Assembly: GCA_004154925.1 (NCBI GenBank)
Contig: QJNS01000055.1
Span: forward strand, 248,001 to 312,000
DNA length: 64,000 nucleotides
Origin: Monosporascus cannonballus
Lineage: Eukaryota; Ascomycota; Sordariomycetes; Xylariales
Direction of reading: 5' to 3'
Shown here: positions 1 to 12,870 of the stretch, piece after piece
Layout of the letters: every line of letters starts with the position of its first letter
Numbering within the stretch: position 1 is the first letter of the stretch
Position numbers and translations under genes: made by a program
The notes under the pieces: generated by a model
The model's input: the letters and a program-made list of their open reading frames with translations, nothing else
Database searches by the model: none
What the model was told of the DNA's origin: nothing

Positions 1-93
1 GTGAGCATTTAGGGACCGAGGTCCCTCGCTTACCCTAGTGAGACGATGCTCTTGGCTAATAGATGTCGGAATGTACAGGTATATGGAACGTGA

Positions 94-1081
<988 letters not shown>

Positions 1082-1269
1082 TGTCATAGTTAGGCTGATC
1101 GCGAGAAAAAGGTTGCATAGAGTGTGGGAAGTGATAATTGTCTGATTAGAATTAAGCTCCAAGGAGCGGTAGTTAGGAAGTTTTCTATATATTATGAGAG
1201 TGCCGGAATAAGGTTTTTCCGGGTGTTGGAAGGCTTAATAATTAACATTGATACCCTTATTTTACGATA
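1082..1269. repeat. Left LTR of element A (188 bp)
   Basis: Aligns without gaps to 18840-19027. The outer (left) end is GC-normal and looks unmutated. The inner (right) part carries the T/A forms. Most differences from the other LTR are transitions; a few transversions sit near the GGTGT(T/C)TG block. Confidence 0.9.
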
Positions 1270-2789
1270 TATCCCAGAGATAAAAAGGAATTATTTTTTT
1301 AAATTTATTTATTATAGTTTTTGTAATTTTCAAATAATTATAACAATAAAACAAAATAATATAATTAATTAATTTAATTAATACAAAAAAATAATTTATA
1401 CGTATATTAAATATGCGGAAGAAAAATTATTATTATATTTATTTTTTTATTATTGCCGCGGTAATAAGTAACAAAATAATAAGGTTTACGTTTTGCCCGT
1501 TTATTTTTCTGTTATTTTTGTATATTGGAATTTTTCTTTCGATTCGTATAATAATTTTTCAAGAATTTTATGTTAAGAAAAAATAATTGCGATATTAATA
1601 TATATAATATAAATTATTATTATTATTAAAAATAAACATATTTTTTATTTTTAAATATGTATTATATATATTACGAATTATTAAATATATTGAATATTAA
1701 TTAATTTTATCGAATTTATATATCAAAACCTATTTTAAGAAAATTAACTTAAATTTAATTTATATAATCGGCATTTTTTTATATCCCCCGTTCCATAAAC
1801 GCCTTAATTTGTTTTAGTATTTCTTTTTAAAAAACTTACTTTAAAAGGTATTTTTTAAAATCTTTTTAAAATTTAGGCGGCTTAATTAATTAATTCTTAT
1901 AAACCTTGGATTTGCTAGACATTAAATTTAAATTTTTAATGTTTTATTGTAATACCCTTATTATGATTATTATATAAAAAATATAAAATTTTTGGTATCC
2001 GTATTTTACTGCGTATTATAAGAACGGAAATAAATAATTAAGTTTCTTTTAATTTTGTTTTAAAATTAAATATATTTTGTTACTTCCGTAAATTATAATA
2101 ATATTTACCCAATAAACGCCGCCATTTTTAGTATTATAAAGATTTTTTATTTCCGTAACTTTTTATTTTTGCGAAAAAATATTTATAGTTAATTCTTTTT
2201 GCTTTTTTTAAATAAGGAAATACGGAAAACAAAGTTTTTTTAATTACCGGAACCTTTTTAAGTTATTAAAATCCCGAGCTGAACCTTAAAAATATGCAAA
2301 TAAACTAATTTACTTATAGTTCTCGTTAAATGCACTTTCTAGTAAGCTTTTTCCGTATCACTTTTTTTGCGGTAAGTTTACGGATATTCCGCAAGCTATA
2401 TATTTTTAATAAATAATTAAACCTCGGTTTTAACAAATAACTAAATTTTACCTTTTTAAATGCTTTTCGGGACCTTATTTTCCGGATTAAGAATATTTTT
2501 AGAGGTTAAAACCCTACGATTAATTCCAGTGTTATTCGTAAATTTTCTTACTTCTTAATTTTAATTTCCCGGTTAACTACGCGTTAAACTTTTAAATTCG
2601 GGATTAAAACCTTTTGCATTTTTTAAAATATTACAATTAATATGTCAATTATTTTATACATTAAATATTTCGAGCATTATTTTTTTCTTTTTAATTAAGT
2701 TTTTAAAAATATAAAAGTTTTATATAAATTCCGGGCTTATAATTAAAACGAATACCCTTTTTTATTTAATAAAAAATATCTTTATTAAA
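1270..2789. other. Internal segment of element A, left part
   Basis: AT-rich, RIP-degraded sequence between the left LTR of A and the insertion point of B. No frame stays open and I recognise no retroelement motif. A primer binding site is not evident directly after the LTR. Confidence 0.6.
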
Positions 2790-2795
2790 CGTAAT

Positions 2796-2956
2796 TATTA
2801 CGGCATTCCCAAAGCGGTTTATTTAAGCCGCTATTTCGCTATATATATATAAACGTTACGCGCTTATTAAATAGTTTTTTTCTTTTTTTTTCGTATAATA
2901 ACAGAATATTTTCCAAAAACTTAAAAAAACGTATAACGCCGTAACAATTTATTATA
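2796..2956 (+). repeat. Left (5') LTR of element B
   Basis: Begins TATTACGGC (from TGTTACGGC by G-to-A) and matches 9064-9222 through AAAGCGG, TTTCGCTATATATA and a GCCGT(A/G)ACA block near the end. One or two small indels explain the length difference. Confidence 0.8.
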
Positions 2957-5472
2957 CCTTCAAAAAATAAACTTTATAGCAGCTTATATAACCTCGTTAT
3001 AATACCGCTTACACCGCGCCCCAGGTCCGCCGTTATTACGTCGCCACCTCGCCATAACGTCTCTAGATCTTTCGACCCCTAAAAAAGGTAATACGGGCAC
3101 CAATACGCCTACCTTTAAATATGGACAAAATAATAACGTAATGCTACTTTTTCGACTTACGAATTCCAAAGTATTCTTTTAGAAATTCCCTTACTTAATT
3201 ACCGTTATAATACGGTTTACTTACAACTTTACGCCGTTAGGGCGCTTTTTTAAATAATACGAATACCTTTAAAAAATATTTAAAGATATTTTCATAAATT
3301 TTAAAAAGATTTATTAATATCTGGAATACGAAAATATTTAAATTAAAAAATAATTTATAAACATAAAATAATTATTATATAAAAATTGCTAATTCTATAA
3401 CCGCTTTATTATTACGGACCAAATTATAACCGAATAAAATTAATTTCGAAAATATTTCGTAATTACAAAATAATCGTTACGATAAACGAAATAATTTGCG
3501 CTTAAAAATTTTTATTTATGGAAACGCCTAATTACCGCAAAACGGTTATTATAATAAATTACGGTTATAAAAGACATATTACCGCCATTTGCTAATACTT
3601 TATTTAAAATAACCTTATAACCCGACGTTACTTAACCCTTAACAAATTTATAATATATCTTTTTTAAAATAACGGATAAATACCGCCTTTACGATTTTAA
3701 ACCGTTTATATTTAAAAATAACATTAAAAATCCGATAATCAGTTAAAAAGAATATATTAATTAATATTTTTTAATATGCTTAAAATTTACAATTAATTAA
3801 AAAGTTTACCTTTTAATTACAAACCGCATTATGTATATAATTTAACGATTTTAAAGTAATATTTATTTACGTATACGTAATAAAATCGATAATATAATAA
3901 CATAATTTACGAATCCCGAAACGTAAGGGAAAAAATAACGGAATATAAATAATATTTTTTATTCTTAAACCAAATTTATATTATTATTAATATATTAACC
4001 CAGGCCCATAAAGCTTTTTAAATCTTAAAATAAAATTTAATAATATTCGCCAATTTTATCGACAGCTTTATACGTTTAACCGATTAAAGCCGGTAACCGC
4101 CAGCCTTACGTATTATTATATTATAATAAAAAGTTAACGGGACATTTTAAAACGATTTCGTTCCATAAATATAACGTTTTACCCCCGAAAACGATTAAGG
4201 GTAAATACGGCTTTTTAAAAAATTTTTTAATAATATAGCAAATCGGACTTTCCGTAAGCGTATGGCCAAAAGCCAAACTGCCAATAAAGCGATATTATAA
4301 CGTTTGCCGAACGCCCTAACGCCTCCCGGGCCCGAACTTATATAACTAAATACGGAAATAATCAAAATTACCGGGCCCTATCCCTTTTTAACCAAAAAAA
4401 ATAACGCCGGTATAAGCTAAACCTTTGCATATATTACGGAAAAAAAGGATATTATTTTTTTATATGCCTTAACCGGCGCCCGTAATTTATAACGATTAAT
4501 ATAACGCCTATAACGCCGTAACCAAATATTATTACGGCGTAATAAAAACGTTTAATTTTTAAAATAAATTATAATTAAAAACGCTTATTAAATTATTAAA
4601 ATATTAATAAATTAAATCTATATATACGTTTTATAAATTTTAATATATTTTTTTCTGTTTTATTTTACTTATAATTTAACGATAACGCGGTATTACCGGT
4701 ACGGTCCATAATAAATTACGGATGTTCGTTTATAAAATTCATTCATAATAATTTTACGTACCAAAATAATATCTTTTATTACTTAATTTTTTAACTCCGT
4801 TAATTTAAATTAACAAATAAAACCATAACCGGTTCGGTTACGACAGTCTATACGGTACGATTCCGTATAAATTCCGTTACGGAAAACCTTATTTTTTACT
4901 AATAGCCCTTAAACGGTCCTAATATTATTTTTGGGTTACCTTAATTTCGAAAACATAACCTGTCAATTAATTAAATAACGGAAATAATATATATAAATAA
5001 CGAAACGGTATCGAAACTTTTAACTTTCTTATTTTCGGCCGAATTACCCCTTACCTTTTTAACTTTTTTACCCTGCCTTAATATTATATTTATAACGGTA
5101 CGATTATTCCGCATTATTGATTTCTTAACATTTTGCCATATAAAAAACGTAATAATACATTTTATATTTTTAGCCAAATTTTTCGCTTTTATAAATATAT
5201 TACGCAAAATTATTACTTTACTTTTCTAATTATTATCCGCAAACAAAACGGCGTCGTTAACGCTTATTACGGTTTTACGTAATATTCTTATTTAAAACGA
5301 TAATATTAATCCGGATATTATTTCCCTTAAATTACAGGCCTTTTATAATTAAATAACCGAAACGCCTTAATTACGCCGCATAACCGAAAAAAATATATAA
5401 AAGTACCTTAACGGCAAACCACCGGCAACAATAACCGAGATTTTAAAAAAGCTACCATTTAAATACCATAAC

Positions 5473-6250
5473 TTGGCGAAGGCGTTTATCCTTCGTAATA
5501 CTAATTCCTTATTACCGCACCAACCTTTTAACCATAAAATCAAGCTGTTCCCAGGCCAAACGCCATTATATAACCGCATAAAAGCTATATCCCCTTATAA
5601 ATTACTAGCGATACGGAAATATATCGATAATTATCTAAAAAAAAGCTTTATCCGCTTTAATAATTTTTTAATAATAACCTTTATTTTATTCGCAAAAAGC
5701 CGGGAAATAAGGTACGTATTTACGTTAATTACCGTAACCTTAATAACATTACGATAAAAAACCGTTACTTTATCCCCTTAATCCGGAAAACCTTAAACGC
5801 CTTTTATTGAACGCAAATATTTGTAAAGCTTAATATCGTTACCGCCTTTAATCACTTACATATCGCCCTTAAGAACAAATAAAAAATAATTTTTATAACT
5901 TAATTCGAATTATTCGAATACCTTATTATAAATTTTAACATAATAAACGTCCCGAATTCGTTTTAATATTATATTAATTATACGTTATTCGATTTTTCAA
6001 ATAAATATATTATAACTTATTTTAACGGTATTCTAATTTATAATAAAAGCAAAAAAAAACATAAAGGCCATATACGTAAAATAATTTATTATCTTATAAA
6101 CGTAAAACTAATAATTAATATCCGGAAATACAAATTTAACGTAACGAAAATACGTTACTTAAACCTAATAATTTTTATTAACGGTATTATTATGGACCCT
6201 AAAAAAATTAAAATTATTTAATAATAAAAGGTGTCCGAAACGTTACAAAA
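5473..6250 (+). pseudogene. Element B reverse transcriptase remnant
   Basis: The N-terminal 95 codons (5473-5757) are still open and show the gypsy RT entry: LPPHQPFNHKIKL, then PGQTPLYNRI, LLAIRKYIDNYLKKSFIR and an A(P)-LFAKS-like strand. Downstream the same polymerase can be followed through stops. The catalytic YLDD box has decayed to Tyr-Phe-Asn-Gly at 6018-6029, followed by ILIYNKSKKKHKGH and RKYKFNVTKIRYL, which match the thumb region of gypsy RT. Loss of the catalytic aspartates and many TAA codons make it inactive. Confidence 0.85.
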
Positions 6251-7318
6251 ATTATAACGTTTTTTCGGTTTTATAAATTTTTACTGGCAATTTATAAAAG
6301 GTTTTTCGTTAATTACGAAACTTTTAATTACTTTAATAAATAAGGTAAAATAAATAAATTTTTCAACAGAAAACGCCGTAACGACCTTTTAACGCTTTAA
6401 AAACGCCTTTTTTACGGCATTAGTTTTATTATATTATAACTTTCGGCGTAAAATAATTTTAAAAACTACTACTTCCGATTAAGCGTTAAGAAAAATATTT
6501 TCGTAATGTAATACGTTAGGCCTTTTACGGCTTATTATCTTTTTTTTAATAAAATATAACCTAATAAAATATAATTACGAAATTTACGATAAAGAATTAT
6601 TAATTCTTGTTAAAACTTTCGAAGAATACCGCCCAAAATTATAAGGGGCCAAAAAACCCATAAAAATTAGTACTAATCATAAAGATTTATAATATTTTGT
6701 TATTACAAAACTTTTAAATTAACGCCAAATTCGTTAATCCGAATTCCTTAACGATTTCCAGTTTTAAATAATTTATAAACTGGGAAAAAAATTATAATCC
6801 CGGATATATTATCGTACCAGCCCGGCGTTTAATTTACGGACCGCCATAATACAACTAATAATAAAATGGTATACCGATATCAAATAATATTTCCACCCGA
6901 GCAATAAAAAACCCCCCTTAAGGTATACGTTATAAATACCATCCAGCCGATAAACGTATTAATTGATAACGCCTATAGGTCGTCCACATTAATTAATAAT
7001 ATTTTGGTAATATTCGCAAACCTAACTTATAAACGGTTTAAATTAAATATCCGTAAAATATTTAAAATTACGAAAACCAATTATAAAACGGTACAAAAAC
7101 ATATTTATATTAAAGATAAATTATTTATATTAAGTAATAAGGTTTTAAAATTACAAATATTATACCGCAATCATAACATAATGCTTATAAATTACGTAAA
7201 ATATTTCAAAATATATTATTTATTACGACAAAATTATTATTAGCTATATTTATTACGGAATATAGTTATGTTCGTATAAGGCTATTACTTTTACCGCCGT
7301 ATTAAAACGTCCAAAACT

Positions 7319-7672
7319 TTGCTAACGGGCTTTTTCGATCCCTTATCCGTTCCGTTCCGCCTATGGAACGATATTTCCGTAAATTACGTCGGTCCTTTTC
7401 CCCCTTATAAAAAATTCGAGGATATTTATAAATACGTTTTTATAATAATTAATAGATTTACGAAAATACGTTATTTTATCGTTATTACGGATATATCCAT
7501 AATTACCCTTACCGACGTTTTTTTATTTCGATATATACCATTTATACGATATCCCGGTTATAATTATATCGAATTACGGCATATAATTTATTTTAACTTT
7601 TTAAAAAAAATTAAGCCGATATTTAGGCGTTATATTTCGCATTTCGATAACCTACCACCTTTCAACCGATAA
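7319..7672 (+). pseudogene. Element B integrase core remnant
   Basis: An open stretch of 117 codons resembles the start of the gypsy integrase catalytic (rve) core: LSVPFRLWNDISVNYVGPFP corresponds to the usual P-W-x-x-I-S-x-D-F-V-G-P-L-P, then VFIIINRFTKIRYFI to the VVVDRLTKMRHFI strand. The first catalytic Asp is Asn here (VNYVGP). It fits 1-2 kb downstream of the RT on the same strand. The frame ends at TAA codons that RIP would create. Confidence 0.85.
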
Positions 7673-9048
7673 TTAAACGGAGGTCGTTAATACGGCGATA
7701 AAATAATATTTACAAGATTATAATTCGTTTTATTAGAACAATTAAGTAAATTAATTTCCTTTAGCCGAATTTACTAATAATAATGACGTATCCGAAATTA
7801 CTGTCGTTTTGCCGTTTTTTATTAATTATAGCTTTTACCTTACTATAAGTGCGGAACCGCAATAACCCTTCGAAACTTCCAAAACGCCTACGTACTAAAA
7901 AAGATACACCAAGGCGACAAATTACGTAAACAAATTAAAACGAATCCTAAAAAAAGTTAAAACATTAATAGCGGAAACGCAAAACCAATACATAATATAA
8001 ATTAATCAATACCGCAACGACGCCCGTACGTTTACAAAAAAACGGGTCTAGATTAATATACGTTATATAAAATCAGAACGGCCCAATAATAAATTTAACA
8101 ATAAATAAATAAGCCTTTTTGTTATTATTAAGGTATATCTTGACGTCTTAACCGTAAAGCTGCCGGTACAATATAAATTATTTCCAATTTTCCACATTTC
8201 TTTAATTTAACGTTACAAACTAAGCTTTTTAAAGCAAAAAATAATAAACGGGAAATAAGATATTCGGGCCAAAAACGTTATCGTTATAAATACAAATAAT
8301 ATAAAAAACGTTAAATAATATTTTAAAAGAATTCTAAATTTTAAAATATTAAATACGGCCTTTAATATAAGGTTAAATAGCCGCAATTATACCGCCTTAT
8401 TTAAAAACCGGTTACAAATCTTAAAAAATACAACTTTAATATAGCCGAATTCCATAAAAATAACCCTAACAAACCTGGGCCACCCGACTAATACCGGGCA
8501 CTATCAAAATAATAACGGAAAATAACGCAAAACGGCAGCGAAAAAAAAATATTTTTAATATCAGGATTATAATTTAAAAAAATATATTTAAAATAAATTA
8601 TATATAACCGTTTCGCATAAACGGACGTTACGTAAATAATATAAAGCTGAAAAGGTATTATTACGGTAACGAAAAAAAGTTACAAAACGGGAAACAAAAA
8701 GGCGTTATAAAGATAATAGAAAAATAGGGAATAAAAACTGGAAAAAAAACCTGGTATTTATATCGCGAAAGCGGTAAAGGCGGGTATACGGCAAAATCTA
8801 ATCGGGTTAATAATATCCCGTACGACGATATTACTATTTCCGTGTCGGAGCTAGCGTTATGCACTTTTTATACGGTATTCCGCCACCCGGCTATTAACGC
8901 GGCCTTATTTTGGCTATATCGCGCGTATACCATATTAACGCCATAACGTTTTGCGATACCTAATACGCCATTAACTAACTAAGGTTTAAGTCCGGGAAAA
9001 GTATTTATATTTTTCATTTTTTTTATATAGTTAAGGATAACTACCTTA

Positions 9049-9063
9049 AGAAAGGAGGGTTAT
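9049..9063 (+). other. Polypurine tract of element B
   Basis: Purine run AAGAAAGGAGGG immediately 5' of the right LTR, the place and composition expected for plus-strand priming. It fixes the orientation of B. Confidence 0.7.
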
Positions 9064-9222
9064 TATTACGGCACTAGCAAAGCGGCTTATTTAAGCCGCC
9101 GTTTCGCTATATATATAAGCGTTATGCGCTTATTAGATAACTTTCTTTTTTCTTCCTTGTATAACAACAAAATATCTTCCAGAAACCCAAAAGATATACA
9201 GCGCCGTGACAATAATATTATA
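9064..9222 (+). repeat. Right (3') LTR of element B
   Basis: Partner of 2796-2956; less mutated than the left copy (for example AAGCGGCTTATTTAAGCCG). It ends at TTATA before the duplicated CGTAAT. Confidence 0.8.
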
Positions 9223-9228
9223 CGTAAT

Positions 9229-10373
9229 AATAACCTTACGGAATTCGGGCACCTATATTCGATAAATATTCAAAAATTCGGTATTTTATTAAATATTGGA
9301 TATAAATTTTCGGTTTAACTTTTTATATTCGGTTATTTATTATTATTTTTTATTTTCTTATTAATAAATACGTTTGTATGCCGTATACGAAAATCCCAAA
9401 TTAATTGGGCTTAATGTTTACGGCAATCGCATTAATAATAACGAGGTTATATTAACGGGAATATTATCTAAATTAATAAAAAAATATTTTATTGGGTAAA
9501 AGTTAATCGTAAAAGTAATTTGGGCTTATATTATATAATTACGTTATGGTTCTTATTACTTTAGGCTAAAAGTTTTTAAAAAGATTTGTTTTTAGCTTTA
9601 TTTTAAAAGCTTTATTAATTAGCTTTTAATTTGCTTACTTATTTCTGTTTATAAATTTTTTAATATATAAAAAGGAAAATTTAAATCTATTTCTTTTTCT
9701 AATATATTATGCTTAATAAATTATATATCTGTGTATTATAATTATTTTAATATTATTATGTTACTTAATTTTGTAAATAAAAAACTTATATTATTTATAT
9801 ATTTAATATTTAAAATCCAAAATAATCCGAAATCTTATTTCTTAAGTACGATTAATAATTAAAAAAACGAAAAACGTCTTATTATGTTCTTTTTTCATTA
9901 ATAAATATTATTTAAAATTATTATAAGCCGCAAAATAATTAAAATAATTTTAAGTAATACGCTAAAAAGAATTTAAGCATTTAATTTTTTAATAAACGTT
10001 TTAAACTTACCTGAAAAACGTACGTACAAATATATACCTGATATTTCCGGCGCGTTATCCCTTTTATAATAACGTTTTTAACGTTTTTAACGAATAATTT
10101 TAATACCGTAAGTCCTAGGTGCCATACTTTTAAATACTAAAGATCTTTTATTTCTATACGGGGGCATAAATAATCTCTCGATTATTTCTATAATTTTCTT
10201 TTTTTTTCCTAATTATTAAATATATTAAAATTCTAGCTAAAGTTTGTGGAATTATTAATAAAATACTTAAATAAAAAAAGGGCCTATATTCGAAAAAAAT
10301 AAAGGATATATTTATTAACGTTTCGCAAAAGTAATGTTTTTTCTAATTTTTTTATTTCTGAAAAAAATAATCT
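9229..10373. other. Internal segment of element A, middle part
   Basis: AT-rich decayed sequence between B and C. One 64-codon frame runs from 9124 (inside the LTR of B) to 9318 and has no family signature. Nothing else is recognisable. Confidence 0.55.
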
Positions 10374-10378
10374 AAATT

Positions 10379-10793
10379 TGTGACGGCTAAGCGGTTTAAC
10401 CAATTATTAAACCTAAGTCGTACGGGTTTATATTAACAGGAGTATCGTGGGAATCTAAGCAATAAATACAAGAACGTATTACGTTTTGTAATATCAAAAA
10501 TACTTTAAATAACGAATTATTATTGCAAGCTAAAGTTATCTAAATTATAGAATTAATAAGCATATATATTTTACTTCTGGCTTAAAGTGCTTATTATAGC
10601 TTAACGACATTTCTCCAGTTAAGTTCCCTTAAGCCCCTTTAAATCCCTTCTAGTGCTTATCCGGCTTAAACCCTTTCGACTAATTAGGGCCCTTAAATCC
10701 TTTAAACCAGTTACGTAACTTCTTGGCTGGGTCGGGGTTTGGTTTTTTAGGACCCCGACCGTTTCCAAAAACTAAAACCGTTAAATTATAATA
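10379..10793 (-). repeat. Left (3' in sense) LTR of element C (415 bp)
   Basis: Aligns at a constant offset of 6387 to 16766-17180. It contains an inverted repeat around GGTCGGGGT...ACCCCGACC near 10733-10760, which could fold in the LTR RNA. Confidence 0.88.
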
Positions 10794-10945
10794 CGATTTT
10801 TTCCTTTCCAGGATCTTTATCTTTAAAAATTATTTTATTTATTTATTAACTTAAGTAAATAATTTTTCCTTTTTTCATACTTATTATATCGGATTATATT
10901 AAAAAGTCCAGGTTTCGCAAACGTATTAACCGCCTTGGTTTTATT

Positions 10946-11446
10946 ATGTTTTCGAATATTTTTTATTCTCGTTATAAATTTAAAAACAAAATTTATAAAC
11001 CCTATCGCAATTTAAGAAAATATGCTTTTTGTATTGTTTACGGAAATCCTTATAATCTTTTTAACCTTTTTAAATTTAAATACCGTAAATTAATTATTAA
11101 GAAAAATCGTTTAAAATTAAAGGAATATTTTGCCGAAAAAAAACTTTTAAAAATTTAACAATATTTTAACGAATTATTTAATTGCTTAAATCGTTTGCAA
11201 AAGCAGAAAAAAATTTTTCGTTAACGGGAAATCAAAATATTTTATTACGGTATTTAAGGTATAGAAGCTATAAAAAAATTTGAACGCCTCGAAAAAGAAT
11301 AAGAATAATTAAAGGCTATCGTTACGGTTACTACGTTAATATAAGCCGCGGCCGATTGGCCCGATATTTCGGTTACTGACTGGTTAACTTTTGACTAAAA
11401 CGTACCCGTTATTATTAATAAAAATTTTTTAATAGGCGCTAGGCGC
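10946..11446 (+). pseudogene. Antisense ORF of element C (opposite to pol)
   Basis: A plus-strand frame in a minus-strand element, just inside its 3' LTR. It is open for 70 codons (10946-11158) and continues in the same frame past stops that are nearly all TAA. Segments to note are CIVYGNPYNLFNLFKFKYRK, LNRLQKQKK, YYGI, GIEAIKKFERLEKE and ADWPDISVTDWLTFD. The same segments recur in element I (minus strand 61570-62135, pol on plus) as CIVYG-like YYGEFYNVFGFSEAEYQ, LDRLQKQRR, RYGI, GIKAMEEFKRLKKE and IPVINWLTFN. I do not recognise the protein; the charged LxRLQKQ part looks helical or coiled-coil. Function unknown. Confidence 0.65.
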
Positions 11447-11469
11447 TAATAAGGTTCTTAACAGGTTCC

Positions 11470-12870
11470 CAAATATTTTCGAAATCCGGGTATTTTTTCC
11501 ATTTAATCAAATATTAAATAAATCCGTTTTATTTTCGCATATCGAATATTTTCTCCATTTCGTATATTCGTTCGTTTTCTATTTTTACGTCGTTTTGTGC
11601 CGTATATACTTTGATTATATTTGTTATTAATTCGAATAAAAAAACATAAAAAATTAGATAAAATTTAACTTTTAGTAGAAATTCCAATTAATAATTATTT
11701 TCTGAGATTTTCTTGGCGATTTTATATGGGCCGATATATTTGAAATCGAATTTTTTGCTAGGTCGTTTTATTTAAATATTTTTATAACGAGAAAAACCAT
11801 TTCCCCTTTTTCGAAAATTAATCTTTTTAACCTTTTTTAATTATAATATTTATTTATTAAATTTCGTACGAATTTTAATTTTATTTTTATCTTTTAATAT
11901 AACTATCGTAATTATTTTAACGTAAAACTTATTTTAATATTACTTAAACCGTTATCGTACGTTTCCTTATAAACCTTTAAAATAAAACCAAAATTTACGT
12001 TTATAAATATTATTTTAATACTTTCGTAATAACTAGTATCATAAGTTAATTAAATAAGTAATAACTTTTTAACCTAATTATTTTATTTATAATTAATATA
12101 ATATCGTAAGTAAATTTTTAAAATTTAATTTATTTATTTTATTTATTTATTCGTTTAAGGTTTAAATGCGTCAAATAATTTGTAATTTAGGTTAATTTAT
12201 GCTATAAGGTCTTACCAAAACTTAAATAGAAATATTAATTCTTTATTTAATATAATTTCTATTAGTAATTCGTATATATTAAAAATATATCTAAAGAAAA
12301 TATATGTTAATTATTCGGCATTTATATCCTTATAATATTGTAAAAAATAAGAAAATTTTATGAATCGGTCGACGATTACAAAAATACTATCGTAACATAT
12401 TCCGGTAATTAAATTTTTTAATATAAAAAGTTTAATAATAAAATCGAATATAATTAAATATTATAATTATTTTGCGATTAATAATAACTATAATTTTCCG
12501 TATAGTTTATATCGTCGAACCTTTGCTTTAACGCAAATATTGTATTATCGTATAATTTTTTATACCGTTAATTTCATTTTTAAAAAAAAATATATGCGTT
12601 AAAATCGCTTTAAGGTTTTATAAATTCCTAAATATCCATATAACTAATATTCGTATATTTTTCGTACCAGATATTTTTAATATTCCTTTAAAATTTATAT
12701 TTTATTTGTTTTTTTGTTTTTTAAGAAACTATCTTTATATTATTTAATTCTTTAATATATATCGAAAAGAATTACCCGAATTGTTATAATCTGTTATAAG
12801 CATAAATATCTTTTTAGAATAATATCAAAAATTATATAATTAATTTTAACTAATTTTTTTTCGAAATTTA
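11470..12870 (-). pseudogene. Element C integrase and chromodomain remnant
   Basis: After the RNase H end, the minus strand carries decayed integrase sequence. Near 11480-11560 it reads YLIKWKKYPDFENIWEP, the core of the chromodomain that closes the integrase of chromoviruses (in live copies YLVKW-x-G-Y-x-x-x-x-x-TWEP). Chromodomains are thought to steer integration to particular chromatin. The segment is broken by stops. Confidence 0.7.

Larger units (their letters stand above)
2796..9222 (+). mobile_element. Ty3/gypsy LTR retrotransposon B, inserted in A
   Basis: LTRs of about 160 bp lie at 2796-2956 and 9064-9222, with a 6-bp duplication CGTAAT at 2790-2795 and 9223-9228 (or GTAAT, depending on where the end is placed). 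The polypurine tract AAGAAAGGAGGG directly before the right LTR sets plus orientation. The internal order is Ty3/gypsy: a gag-like region from about 2957, reverse transcriptase from 5473, RNase H, then integrase at 7319-7672. Stops are mostly TAA in the pol frame, as expected from RIP of CAA, so the copy is dead. Confidence 0.85.

Noticed and set aside
1..93. Window start GTGAGC as a possible intron donor
   Set aside because: A GCTAAT...TACAG end is present near 53-78, so an intron is possible, but the preceding exon is outside the window and cannot be tested.
8661..8864. 67-codon minus-strand frame at the 3' end of element B
   Set aside because: No similarity to the antisense ORF of C and I and no known motif; probably a chance frame in decayed sequence.
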